This document shows, one piece after another, positions 1 through 7,422 of a DNA stretch of 36,568 nt. The position numbers and the translations under genes were made by a program. The notes under the pieces are model-generated. The model had not been told where the DNA came from, ran no database searches, and was given only the letters and a program-made list of their open reading frames with translations. This stretch comes from a virus: positions 1-36,568 of the IMG/VR virus record IMGVR_UViG_3300009156_000055. One strand, given 5' to 3'. The stretch's first letter is position 1. Each line of letters begins with the position of its first letter.

Positions 1-1
1 A

Positions 2-190
2 ATGAGCCAGGTCATATTGGAGTTCCCGCTCGACCGCGATGATGTCAAACTGTTTACTGACACAATCGCGGTCGAACTGGGCAACGGCGTGAGGCTGACC
101 ACGGGGATACCCCAGTGGGTCAAGAGCGTCAATTCTGCCAAGCTACAGATCGTATTGGATATTGAGGGATCACCCGATGCCGTCACTTAA
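2..190 (+). CDS. Small hypothetical phage protein, possibly 5'-truncated
   Basis: This frame encodes about 62 residues and ends in TAA. An ATG lies at base 2, but the window edge hides any ribosome binding site, so this may be the true start or an internal Met of a longer gene. The product is acidic, with alternating hydrophobic residues suggesting a small beta-rich fold. No family was recognised. Its last codons overlap the start of the next gene, whose SD-like GAGGGAT lies inside this frame, so it belongs to the same operon as the recombination and replication genes. Confidence 0.5.
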   Translation: MSQVILEFPLDRDDVKLFTDTIAVELGNGVRLTTGIPQWVKSVNSAKLQIVLDIEGSPDAVT

Positions 191-971
191 AGAGCATCAA
201 TCGTCGGAGTTCACAAAGCTCCTTCTTATAGGGGACTCCAAGTCCGGTAAGACCGGGGCCCTGGCCTCACTCGTCAAAAAGTACAAGCTGCGGATACTCG
301 ATCTGGACAACGGGCTGGATGCCCTTGTGCAGGTAGTTAAACGCGAAGCGCCCGATCGACTCGAGAGCATCGAGTTCCGCACGCTGCGGGACAAGCTCAA
401 GGCCAGTCCCTTTGGCACCGTCGTGGATGGCTCGGCCACGGCCTTCATCGAGTCCCTTAGAATGCTTGATCTGTGGAAGTACGGGAACGTGGACCTTGGT
501 CCGCCCGCGGGCTGGGGCCCTGACTGTGTCCTCGTGTTGGACTCGCTGACGTTCCTTTCTGATGCGGCCTTTCGCTTTCGTGAGCCTTTGGTCCCTAAGT
601 CAAAGGATGGCAAATATGACGTTCGAGCTGTCTATAAAGACGCGCAGGACGCTGTTGAGGGCGTCCTTGCCCTCCTCACGTCTGAGTCTTTCAGAACTAA
701 CGTTATTGTCATTAGCCATGTCAGATATGTGGATAACCCTGATGGCACCAAGAAGGGCTACCCTACGGCAGTTGGATCAGCTCTTTCGCCTCAAATCCCA
801 AGGTATTTCAATTCGGTGGCTCTCGCCCAGACGGGCCCGGGCGGCAAAAGACAAATCCAAACTGCGGCGACGGCGATGATCGACCTCGCTAACCCCGCCG
901 CGTTCAAGATGTTGCCTACGTTGCCAATTGAGACCGGGCTGGCGACGTACTTCGAAACCCTCCGGTCATAG
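177..971 (+). CDS. Sak4-like RecA-fold ATPase (AAA_24 type), phage recombination
   Basis: The predicted protein of 264 residues is a RecA-fold P-loop ATPase. The Walker A motif GDSKSGKT is at residues 19-26 (Lys25), and the Walker B-like strand VLVLDS carries Asp122. A later strand (VIVISHV) fits the sensor strand of RecA-like folds. Size, short N-terminus and motif order match the phage Sak4/AAA_24 family, single-strand annealing or RecA-like recombinases that work with a phage ssDNA-binding protein. The neighbour downstream looks like such a partner. ATG at 177 was chosen over the in-frame TTG at 162 because GAGGGAT sits about 6 nt before it. ATPase assignment is firm; the Sak4 subgroup is inferred. 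Confidence 0.75.
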   Translation: MPSLKEHQSSEFTKLLLIGDSKSGKTGALASLVKKYKLRILDLDNGLDALVQVVKREAPDRLESIEFRTLRDKLKASPFGTVVDGSATAFIESLRMLDLWKYGNVDLGPPAGWGPDCVLVLDSLTFLSDAAFRFREPLVPKSKDGKYDVRAVYKDAQDAVEGVLALLTSESFRTNVIVISHVRYVDNPDGTKKGYPTAVGSALSPQIPRYFNSVALAQTGPGGKRQIQTAATAMIDLANPAAFKMLPTLPIETGLATYFETLRS

Positions 972-981
972 GAGCCAGGAA

Positions 982-1428
982 ATGGCGATGTCCTTTGAAG
1001 AAATCCTCAAGATGCCCACGTCGGAGTTCAAGCAACCCAAACCCTTCCCGACGGGGACATACCACTGCATGGTCGATGGGCGGCCCGAGCACGGCCAATC
1101 CTCGCAGAAGAAGACTGATTATCTGCGGTTCAAATACAAGATCATTGCCGCTGGTAATACTGTGGACGCCCGCGAGGCCGCGGAGCAGCAGGTCGTTGGG
1201 AAGACCCTGCAACAGGACTTCTACATTATCGATAACGACGTTAGCAAGTCGATTATCAAGGAGTTCCTCCAGAACACCCTTGGTATCGCCAACCCTGGCG
1301 ATGCGAAGGGTATTGAACAGATGCTCGATGATGTTCCGAACCGTGAGCTTCTGGTAGAAGTCAAGCATGAAATGTCCCAGGACGGCAAGCGGATCTTCCA
1401 TCGCGTGAACTCGACTGCGCATGTCTAA
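982..1428 (+). CDS. Probable ssDNA-binding protein (DUF669-like)
   Basis: This gene encodes about 148 residues, starting at ATG 982 with GGAG 7 nt upstream. The N-terminal pattern (short helix, then PFPTGTYHCMV) and a following beta-rich body resemble DUF669-type phage proteins, which usually sit beside Sak4/RecA-like genes and are thought to bind single-stranded DNA. A central basic and acidic helical stretch and a C-terminal strand follow. It is 10 nt downstream of the ATPase gene and is followed by a strong hairpin. The role as the annealing partner of the ATPase is inferred from position and fold pattern, not from a clear catalytic or binding motif. Confidence 0.5.
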   Translation: MAMSFEEILKMPTSEFKQPKPFPTGTYHCMVDGRPEHGQSSQKKTDYLRFKYKIIAAGNTVDAREAAEQQVVGKTLQQDFYIIDNDVSKSIIKEFLQNTLGIANPGDAKGIEQMLDDVPNRELLVEVKHEMSQDGKRIFHRVNSTAHV

Positions 1429-1459
1429 GGTATCGTGACTCCCGAGCGTGCGCGTTGAG

Positions 1460-1494
1460 GGCCTGGGGACCATCATGAAAGTGGTCCCCAGGCC
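1460..1494 (+). terminator. Perfect 13-bp hairpin between operon genes
   Basis: GGCCTGGGGACCA at 1460-1472 is the exact reverse complement of 1482-1494, separated by a 9-nt loop. It is very GC-rich. No T-run follows; the next bases lead directly into the AAAGGAGG ribosome binding site of the following gene. It could be an attenuator, an mRNA 3'-end stabiliser for the preceding transcript, or an RNase III site. A classical intrinsic terminator is less likely without a U tract. Confidence 0.6.
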
Positions 1495-1513
1495 GCCATC
1501 AAAGGAGGCACTT

Positions 1514-1735
1514 GTGCCAACCTGCAAGGACTGTTTCTATCATAGGGAGATCGGCAATGAGGTTGCCGTAGCTTGTCACAGATACCCTCCGGCTATAACC
1601 AAAGTCGAGGAGGGCCGGATTACATCTAACTTTCCTCTTATTAATAACGAGACCTGGTGCGGGGAATATCGCACTGGAGCCATATCGGAACAAAATGTTT
1701 CGGTACGTACAGTCAGAAAGGAGTCACGCAAATGA
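1514..1735 (+). CDS. Cys-rich zinc-ribbon-like mini-protein (copy A)
   Basis: This gene of about 73 residues starts at GTG 1514, 5 nt after a near-perfect AAAGGAGG; an in-frame upstream GTG at 1448 would place the hairpin inside the gene and lacks an SD. The protein opens with a CxxC pair (CKDCFYH), then CHRYPP and later WCGEY. Four spaced cysteines suggest one structural zinc site. The spacing and the aromatic and proline neighbours recur in the mini-protein between the terminase genes (35446-35628). The exact function is unknown. Its stop overlaps the next start as ATGA, and its 3' end contains one copy of the 35-nt palindromic element. Confidence 0.7.
   Translation: MPTCKDCFYHREIGNEVAVACHRYPPAITKVEEGRITSNFPLINNETWCGEYRTGAISEQNVSVRTVRKESRK
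1677..1711 (+). promoter_or_regulatory. 35-nt palindromic element, copy 1
   Basis: The core GAACAAAATGTTTCG at 1688-1702 lies inside an imperfect inverted repeat with an AAAAT loop and about 10 paired positions, including wobble pairs. It shares its core with elements at 19473-19507 and 36426-36460. It lies within the end of the mini-protein gene, 20 nt upstream of the ATG at 1732. Promoter, operator and RNA processing site are all possible; the recurrence itself is visible in the sequence. Confidence 0.6.
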
Positions 1736-2064
1736 CTGAGGAACGAAATGAGGCGACATCTTTGGGCGATCCTGTGGAATTTACTCGTAGCAATAACGGC
1801 GGCCCTCCTGATATACTTAGGATTGGAGAGCTTAGCGCGCGTGGGATAGACAGGATAAGCATCGAGACCGCTGATCAAATCCGGGAAATGGGAGAGGCCG
1901 TGGTCACGCACGCGGAGGCGATCCGCGCCGAGGCCAGTGCTCTTGCAGACTCCATCTTGGAGTCGGGACGGCTCTTCTCCGATAGAGTTGCGGCGTTCAG
2001 TAACACAGCACAAAGTATGCTTATCTCCATGAGTGAACAGAGGGATAAGCTTCACAAAAGATAG
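1732..2064 (+). CDS. Helical hypothetical protein
   Basis: The product of 110 residues starts at ATG 1732, overlapping the previous stop (ATGA) and preceded by AAAGGAG. The first 35 residues are polar and probably disordered. The rest is strongly helical and rich in Ala, Glu and Ile, with a heptad-like spacing that suggests a coiled coil or helical bundle. No catalytic motif or membrane segment is present and no family was recognised. Its place between the mini-protein and the ParB-methyltransferase, and the palindromic element just upstream, suggest it heads a separately controlled part of the operon. Confidence 0.6.
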   Translation: MTEERNEATSLGDPVEFTRSNNGGPPDILRIGELSARGIDRISIETADQIREMGEAVVTHAEAIRAEASALADSILESGRLFSDRVAAFSNTAQSMLISMSEQRDKLHKR

Positions 2065-2072
2065 GAGGCCAC

Positions 2073-3368
2073 ATGACTTCAGGGCAATTTCACTTGGTTC
2101 CGCTTGGCGACATCCACGTCAAGCGGGACGAACGGCAGCGGCGCGAACTGAGCGACATCGACGTGCTGGCGGACTCGATCAACCGTCTGGGATTGATCCA
2201 TCCTATCGTGGTTACCCGGGACTTTGAACTCGTCGCGGGCGAGCGCCGGTACACGGCCTGTACCAGATTGGGATGGACTGCGATCCCAGTGCAGTACGTG
2301 GACGAACTTGACCCCCTCAAACTGGAGGCGATCGAGCTTGAGGAGAACATCAAGCGCCAGGATATCTCCTGGCAGGATCAGGTCAACGCTGTCTCTCGGT
2401 GGCACAGCCTTCGGCTGCGCGCTGATCCTACGTGGAGCCAGGCGGATACGGCCGAGGCAATAGGCTTTACCAAGCAGCACATCAACAGACTTATACTGGT
2501 TGCGGAGGAGATGGATGACAACAAAATGGTTGCGGATGCTCCTAAGCTGTCCACGGCCTTGGGCATCGCTCAGCGTGCGCGGGAGCGCCGAGACGAAGCC
2601 AACATCAGTCGATTGCACGAGCACTTTGGAGGCGAACGGCCCGAGGTCGAGCCAGAGTCGATCCTCACGACGGACTTCACCGACTGGGCGCTCGGGGACA
2701 GCCCGTGGCGGTTCAACCTGATCCACTGCGATTTTCCCTATGGAATAGGAGCGGACGACTTTAACCAAGGAGGCGCTCGCGCCCATGGGGGCTATGAAGA
2801 CACGCCCGAGGCGTGGCAGAAACTGATGATGGCCTTGGAGATCACCACCAAGACTATGACGGCCCCGTCGTGCCACCTGATGTTCTGGTTTGCTATGCGG
2901 AAGGCCGATATGCGACTGTATGAATGGACCTGTCGTCAGCTCGAGAACATAGGCTGGGACATCAATCCTCAACCGCTGATATGGATGAAGTCAGATGGAG
3001 CCGGTATTCTCCCCGACCCTGAACGTGGACCCAGACAAATCTATGAGACATGTCTCTTTGGGGCCAAGGGCGACCGCAAAATTGTTAGGGCTGTTGCCAA
3101 CGCTTATAGCGCTCCAACGGTTCGAGAGAGGCATATGTCCGAAAAGCCAGAGCCCATGCTGCGACACTTTTTCGGGATGCTCTGTGACGAGAATACGATT
3201 ATGCTCGATCCCACCTGTGGTAGTGGAAGTTCCTTGCGAGCGGCTGAGAGCCTTGGTGCTAAGTATGTGCTTGGGCTCGAGATCAATAAAGACTATGCGA
3301 ACCTGGCTCGTGAAGCGCTCGAAATAAGCCGCCGTCTGAGAAAAGCTGAGGCTATGGTACATACCTAA
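2073..3368 (+). CDS. ParB-like domain fused to DNA methyltransferase
   Basis: This 431-residue protein has two modules. Residues 5-110 form a ParB/Spo0J-type N-terminal domain with the GERRYTA box at 56-62 and the ELEENIKRQD segment. A helix-turn-helix follows at about 121-142 (WSQADTAEAIGFTKQHINRL). Residues 215-425 form an S-adenosylmethionine methyltransferase of the order motif IV then motif I: DFPY at 220-223 (a variant of DPPY) and DPTCGSGS at 379-386, typical of N6-adenine or N4-cytosine enzymes. ParB-methylase fusions are known in phages and are thought to modify phage DNA against host restriction. The start follows AGGAGG by 5 nt. The stop overlaps the next start as TAATG. Confidence 0.88.
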   Translation: MTSGQFHLVPLGDIHVKRDERQRRELSDIDVLADSINRLGLIHPIVVTRDFELVAGERRYTACTRLGWTAIPVQYVDELDPLKLEAIELEENIKRQDISWQDQVNAVSRWHSLRLRADPTWSQADTAEAIGFTKQHINRLILVAEEMDDNKMVADAPKLSTALGIAQRARERRDEANISRLHEHFGGERPEVEPESILTTDFTDWALGDSPWRFNLIHCDFPYGIGADDFNQGGARAHGGYEDTPEAWQKLMMALEITTKTMTAPSCHLMFWFAMRKADMRLYEWTCRQLENIGWDINPQPLIWMKSDGAGILPDPERGPRQIYETCLFGAKGDRKIVRAVANAYSAPTVRERHMSEKPEPMLRHFFGMLCDENTIMLDPTCGSGSSLRAAESLGAKYVLGLEINKDYANLAREALEISRRLRKAEAMVHT

Positions 3369-4399
3369 TGCCTGACAATTTTAAGATAGCCCTCGTGGGC
3401 GAAGCGTGGGGAGAGCACGAGGAGCGGGAACGTGCTCCCTTCGTGGGCCCGGCGGGATGGCAGCTCAACTCGATGTTGGGCGAGGCCGGGATAGCGCGAA
3501 GGGAGTGCTTTCTTACAAACGTCTTCAACCTACGACCCAGGCCGACAAACAAGATCGAAAATCTGTGCGCTACGCGCAAGGAGGTCCGTCATGCGCTCCC
3601 GCCGCTATCATCTGGCAAGTACATCCGCGATGAATTTCTCCCAGAACTCGACCGCCTTTACGCAGAACTTACTCGAGCTAATCCGAATGTCATTGTCTGT
3701 CTCGGGGGAACTGCCGCCTGGGCAATACTACGTGACGGTAGAATATCGAAACTTCGTGGGGCAGTCGCAGGTTCCCCCGTACTGGCAGGAAAAAAGTGCA
3801 TCCCAACCTTCCACCCCTCCTACATCCTCCAGGGAGGATACGAAGCAAGGCACGTCACTATCCTCGACCTTCAAAAGGCGCGACGCGAGTCCGAGTATCC
3901 CGAGATTAGGCGTCCCCAACGAACAATCTTCACAGAGCCACTCCTCGGGGACCTCGACCAGTTCTACTCCGAGCACATTCTACCCGCCAGAAGACTGGCG
4001 GTCGACATCGAAACCAGAGGGAACGTCATAACCTGCATCGGGTTTGCCCCTACGATAGACGTGGCATTGGTTCTGCCATTTGAGGACCACCGCAACGCTT
4101 CAGGACGTTATTGGGGCTCGAAAGAGGCCGAGGTCGCGGCGTGGAAATGGGTCAAGAAGGCCCTCGCAAGCCCGTGCGAGAAGGTGTTCCAGAACGGACT
4201 GTTCGACATGCATCGCTTGTGGAGGACTTATGGGGTTCCGGTTACTAATGCTCGTCACGATACTATGCTTCTTCATCATGCACTCATGCCAGAGTCCCCT
4301 AAGGGACTCGACTACCTCGGGTCAATCTATACATCCGAAAGTGCATGGAAGCTCGGTATCCGATTGAAACACAAGGGAACGATCAAAAAGGAGGACTGA
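3368..4399 (+). CDS. Split DNA polymerase part 1: UDG-like domain plus 3'-5' exonuclease
   Basis: The N-terminal half of this 343-residue protein resembles the uracil-DNA glycosylase superfamily: GEAWGEHEE at 11-19, PFVGPAG at 24-30 and HPSYIL at 149-154. The C-terminal half is a DnaQ-type exonuclease with Exo I DIET (Asp213, Glu215), Exo II QNGLFD (Asp280) and HDTMLLHH near 297. A UDG-like domain ahead of a family A polymerase is known from SPO1-type phages. Here the chain stops shortly after Exo II. The Exo III motif is encoded at the start of the polymerase gene at 4718, so proofreading should need both chains. The cysteine pattern of iron-sulfur family 4 UDGs is not evident, so glycosylase activity is uncertain. 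Confidence 0.85.
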   Translation: MPDNFKIALVGEAWGEHEERERAPFVGPAGWQLNSMLGEAGIARRECFLTNVFNLRPRPTNKIENLCATRKEVRHALPPLSSGKYIRDEFLPELDRLYAELTRANPNVIVCLGGTAAWAILRDGRISKLRGAVAGSPVLAGKKCIPTFHPSYILQGGYEARHVTILDLQKARRESEYPEIRRPQRTIFTEPLLGDLDQFYSEHILPARRLAVDIETRGNVITCIGFAPTIDVALVLPFEDHRNASGRYWGSKEAEVAAWKWVKKALASPCEKVFQNGLFDMHRLWRTYGVPVTNARHDTMLLHHALMPESPKGLDYLGSIYTSESAWKLGIRLKHKGTIKKED

Positions 4400-4400
4400 C

Positions 4401-4721
4401 ATGGCTATTCCCAGTATCCTCGCCCGCATCGCGGCAGGAGTGGCCACAGAGGCCATCGAGGACAGCGAGGCCTCGCTCATGGCCACCCTGGCCGAGCATC
4501 TGGGCGTGCCCTTCCCAAAGGACAGCGACTCACTGACCATTCCCGTGGCCAGCTCCGCGATCTCTGCCATCGGCTACAAGTCCCCCGACACGATCACAGT
4601 GGTGTTCAAGCGGGGCGGGTCGTTGAGCTACGACTTCATGGGTTCCCTCGATGAATTTGCCGCGTTCGCGCTGTCGCCCTCCAAGGGAGCGTTCTTCAAC
4701 GCTCACTTCAAAGACCGATGA
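4401..4721 (+). CDS. KTSC-domain protein inserted between polymerase parts
   Basis: This 106-residue protein carries a C-terminal KTSC-type domain at about 48-106: a VASSAISAIGY start, a TVVFKRGG strand, and the SKGAFFN signature close to the end. KTSC is a small phage and bacterial domain of unknown role. The N-terminal 40 residues form helices. Its SD (AAGGAGG) lies in the end of the exonuclease gene and its stop overlaps the polymerase start as ATGA, so the three genes are translationally linked. It sits exactly where a contiguous polymerase would connect Exo II to Exo III. A bridging or regulatory role in the polymerase is speculation. Confidence 0.75.
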   Translation: MAIPSILARIAAGVATEAIEDSEASLMATLAEHLGVPFPKDSDSLTIPVASSAISAIGYKSPDTITVVFKRGGSLSYDFMGSLDEFAAFALSPSKGAFFNAHFKDR

Positions 4722-6205
4722 AGGCCACCCGCACTGATCTACTTCGCCCCGGCGAGCCCAAATCCGAGACCGAGCGTCTCTGGATATACAATGGCCTGGA
4801 CTGCTGCGTGACCCTTGAAGTTCTCGAGGCCATCCTTCCCCAACTCGATAACCTTACGGGTAGTACTTATGCACTATCGCTTGCTCTGCAGGCGCCGGTG
4901 CTGGAAATGAACCTCCGTGGAGTCCTTGTCGATGAAACCGAACGAGTACGAGCTATCGAACAGTATCGAAGTGACACTGACCGCCTACAGCGGAACCTGT
5001 ATCGGATCGTTCACGATGGAGTCGGATACACCAATTTCCGAGACAGCGGAAAAACTAAGGCTTGGCGTTCTAACTCCCATGTTGCTGCTCTCCTCTATGA
5101 TGTACTCAAACTTCCTGAAGTACGAAAGCGAAACGAACGGGGAGAGATGGTACGCACAGTTAACCGGGACGCCCTTGAACGACTACAGATACATTTTATC
5201 TCTCAGCCAATTATTAACCATATCCTCGCACTACGAGATTTTGGTAAAAAGATTGGAGTCCTTGAGACGAAAATTGACTCCGACGGGCGACTCCGTACTT
5301 CTTATAACATCGCAGGAACTACAACAGGTAGATTTTCTTCTAGCCTCAATGACTTTGGAAGTGGTGGAAATCTCCAAAACATTGAGGAACGCCTCCGCCG
5401 TATCTTCGTAGCTGATCGGGGAATGAAGTTCGCCAACATCGACCTTGAACAGGCCGACTCCCGTAACATAGGAGCGCTGTGTTACAATGTCTTCAGAGAC
5501 CCGACGTATCTCGATGCTTGTGAGTCAGGGGACCTACACACTACAGTTGCCAGAATGTCGCGACCGGACTTGCCCTGGAGTGGTGACCTCAAGAGGGACC
5601 GCGTGGTCGCTGAGCAACCCTACTATCGGCATCACACTCTACGCCATGTGTGTAAGGTGCTCGGCCACGGTACTAATTACCTTGGTTCCCCGTACGAAAT
5701 GTCCAAGCACACCAAAATCGAGCAGTCGATCATCAAAGACTTCCAAGCGCTCTACTTCTCCACGTTCCCCTCGATCCACAAGCTCCACGACTGGGTCAAA
5801 GAAGAAATAATGAACAAGGGTTACTTGGTGACGCCCTTTGGGCGTAAGCGCTGGTTCTTCGGCAAGCGCGACGAGCGTGATACACTGAAACAGGCCGTGG
5901 CCCACCTGGGCCAGTCGATGACCGCGGACGAGATGAACCATGCTATGTTGGCCCTATGGCGGCTGAACATTGTACAGATCATGTTGCAGGGGCACGACTC
6001 AATACTTATACAGTACAAGGAGGGCGAAGAAAATGAGGTTATTCCGAGGGTTCTTTCTGCGATGCGGGTTCCCCTGGAACTCGAGGGCGGCCGCGAGTTC
6101 GTAGTGCCTGTGGAAGTGCAAGTCGGATGGAATTGGGGTAAGAAAACTGCTGATAACCCGAATGGGCTTTCCAAGTGGCACCCCCCGCAGGCATCCGAAG
6201 GCTAG
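4718..6205 (+). CDS. Split DNA polymerase part 2: family A polymerase domain
   Basis: The 495-residue protein begins with the Exo III-like motif YNGLD (Tyr24, Asp28), which belongs to the proofreading domain encoded upstream, and continues into a family A polymerase. Motif A is NIDLEQADSRNIG with Asp242. Motif B is RHVCKVLGHGTNYLG with Arg309, Lys313 and Tyr321. Motif C is GHDSILI with Asp427. Position 317, equivalent to Phe762 of E. coli Pol I, is His rather than Phe, Tyr or Leu, and the usual Glu of the HDE motif is Ser428. The metal-binding aspartates are intact, so it should be active. The ATG overlaps the KTSC stop. Thumb, palm and fingers look complete. Confidence 0.92.
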   Translation: MKATRTDLLRPGEPKSETERLWIYNGLDCCVTLEVLEAILPQLDNLTGSTYALSLALQAPVLEMNLRGVLVDETERVRAIEQYRSDTDRLQRNLYRIVHDGVGYTNFRDSGKTKAWRSNSHVAALLYDVLKLPEVRKRNERGEMVRTVNRDALERLQIHFISQPIINHILALRDFGKKIGVLETKIDSDGRLRTSYNIAGTTTGRFSSSLNDFGSGGNLQNIEERLRRIFVADRGMKFANIDLEQADSRNIGALCYNVFRDPTYLDACESGDLHTTVARMSRPDLPWSGDLKRDRVVAEQPYYRHHTLRHVCKVLGHGTNYLGSPYEMSKHTKIEQSIIKDFQALYFSTFPSIHKLHDWVKEEIMNKGYLVTPFGRKRWFFGKRDERDTLKQAVAHLGQSMTADEMNHAMLALWRLNIVQIMLQGHDSILIQYKEGEENEVIPRVLSAMRVPLELEGGREFVVPVEVQVGWNWGKKTADNPNGLSKWHPPQASEG

Positions 6206-7422
6206 GCAACTGGATCGAGTCCTACGAAGAGTTCACTGAAATTCTGCCATCTCCGGCATTGTTTCGCAAGTGGGTTGCGATCTTCTTCGTTGCCGCTGCA
6301 ATGGAACGTAGAGTGTGGGTGAGGACCATGGGGTCCGCGCTCTATCCGAACCTCTATGTTCTATTGGTAGGTCCTCCTGGCATTGGCAAGGGCGTGGCTA
6401 TGCATCCCGCCGAGGCCATGATGCGAGATGTCCCTGAGATCCACGTTGGCCCCTCGGACATGACCACGGCCAGCATGATCGATGCCCTGAACGAGTCAGT
6501 TAGAAGGGTCATCATCCTGGGTGGTAACCCGCCCTTTGACGAGTTTCACTCACTCACAGTGGTCTCCCGAGAACTTGGGGTGCTTATCCCTGGCTGGGAG
6601 ACTTCGCTGATGAACAACCTAACGGATATCTACGATGGATTTACAGTCGATCAGAAGCGACGAGGGAAAGATCTTAGGATCAAGATTAAAGCTCCACAGA
6701 TTAATCTTTTGGGAGCGTGTACTCCTGCATATCTTAATGAAGTCATGCCTACGGGAGCTTGGGATCAAGGGTTCATTTCCCGCACCCTGCTCATATATTC
6801 AGGTGAGCGAGTCAGTCGAGACCCTTTCCTCGATGAGGGACTTGGCCCCACCGCAGGTCGCCTGCACGCTGATCTTCTCCATGATCTTAAAACTATCGCG
6901 CTCGAGTACGGTCAAATGTCCTTCACCACTCCCGCCGCAGCTGCAATCAAGGCCTGGATCAGAGGCGGTTGCAAACCCGAACCTGAACACTCTAAGCTCC
7001 AGTACTACAACTCCCGGAGAACCGCCCACCTCCTGAAACTGTGCATGATCTCCAGCATCGCGCGACGGGGCAACAAGATAATCGAGATCGAGGACTATGC
7101 CCAGGCCCTCAATTGGTTGATGGAAGCTGAGCAATATATGCCAGACATCTTCAAATCAATGGTGTCGGGCGGGGACTCCAACGCGATGGAGGAGACCTGG
7201 AACTACGTGTGGACCCTATACGGCAAGGAGAAAAAGCCCATCTCGGAACACCGCATAGTCCACTTCCTGCGCGAGCGCGTGCCTGCCCATTCCATCATGA
7301 AGGTCATCGAGATGATGGTCCGGGGAAGGATGTTCGAGCTGCAGTCGGATGAGGGCACAGTGGGCTACAAGCCCGCGTCGCGGGAGGCCCGACTCACCGG
7401 GCGAGCTGATCCTCGAGAGTAG
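6175..7422 (+). CDS. DUF3987-type ATPase, probable replicative helicase
   Basis: The 415-residue product starts at GTG 6175, overlapping the polymerase end by 31 nt; no ATG or clear SD gives a better start, so the start is less certain. It has a P-loop GPPGIGKG at 66-73, with Gly where Ser or Thr normally follows the Lys. The segment VVSRELGVLI and the following NNLTDIYDG match DUF3987-family proteins, found with phage and plasmid primase-helicase systems. The C-terminal third is helical and could include a winged helix. As the last gene of the replication operon it is the best candidate here for DNA unwinding at the fork. Confidence 0.65.
   Translation: MAPPAGIRRLGNWIESYEEFTEILPSPALFRKWVAIFFVAAAMERRVWVRTMGSALYPNLYVLLVGPPGIGKGVAMHPAEAMMRDVPEIHVGPSDMTTASMIDALNESVRRVIILGGNPPFDEFHSLTVVSRELGVLIPGWETSLMNNLTDIYDGFTVDQKRRGKDLRIKIKAPQINLLGACTPAYLNEVMPTGAWDQGFISRTLLIYSGERVSRDPFLDEGLGPTAGRLHADLLHDLKTIALEYGQMSFTTPAAAAIKAWIRGGCKPEPEHSKLQYYNSRRTAHLLKLCMISSIARRGNKIIEIEDYAQALNWLMEAEQYMPDIFKSMVSGGDSNAMEETWNYVWTLYGKEKKPISEHRIVHFLRERVPAHSIMKVIEMMVRGRMFELQSDEGTVGYKPASREARLTGRADPRE

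Noticed and set aside
197-613. Long minus-strand open frame opposite the Sak4-like ATPase gene
   Set aside because: The plus-strand frame has clear ATPase motifs and an SD; the minus frame is Arg/Ser-rich, lacks an SD and reads as a shadow.
2079-2972. 297-codon minus-strand open frame opposite the ParB-methyltransferase
   Set aside because: The opposite strand shows two full domains; this frame has no recognisable motif and typical antisense composition.
4400-4717. Group I intron or intein interrupting the polymerase gene
   Set aside because: The insert is almost filled by the KTSC gene with its own SD and ATGA overlap; no intein splice residues or intron core sequence was evident, though a structure search was not possible.
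5180-5205. Possible fourth palindromic element (ACATTTTATC) inside the polymerase gene
   Set aside because: Only about ten bases match the core; the flanking GCCATAY/RTATGG arms are missing, so a chance match in coding sequence is likelier.
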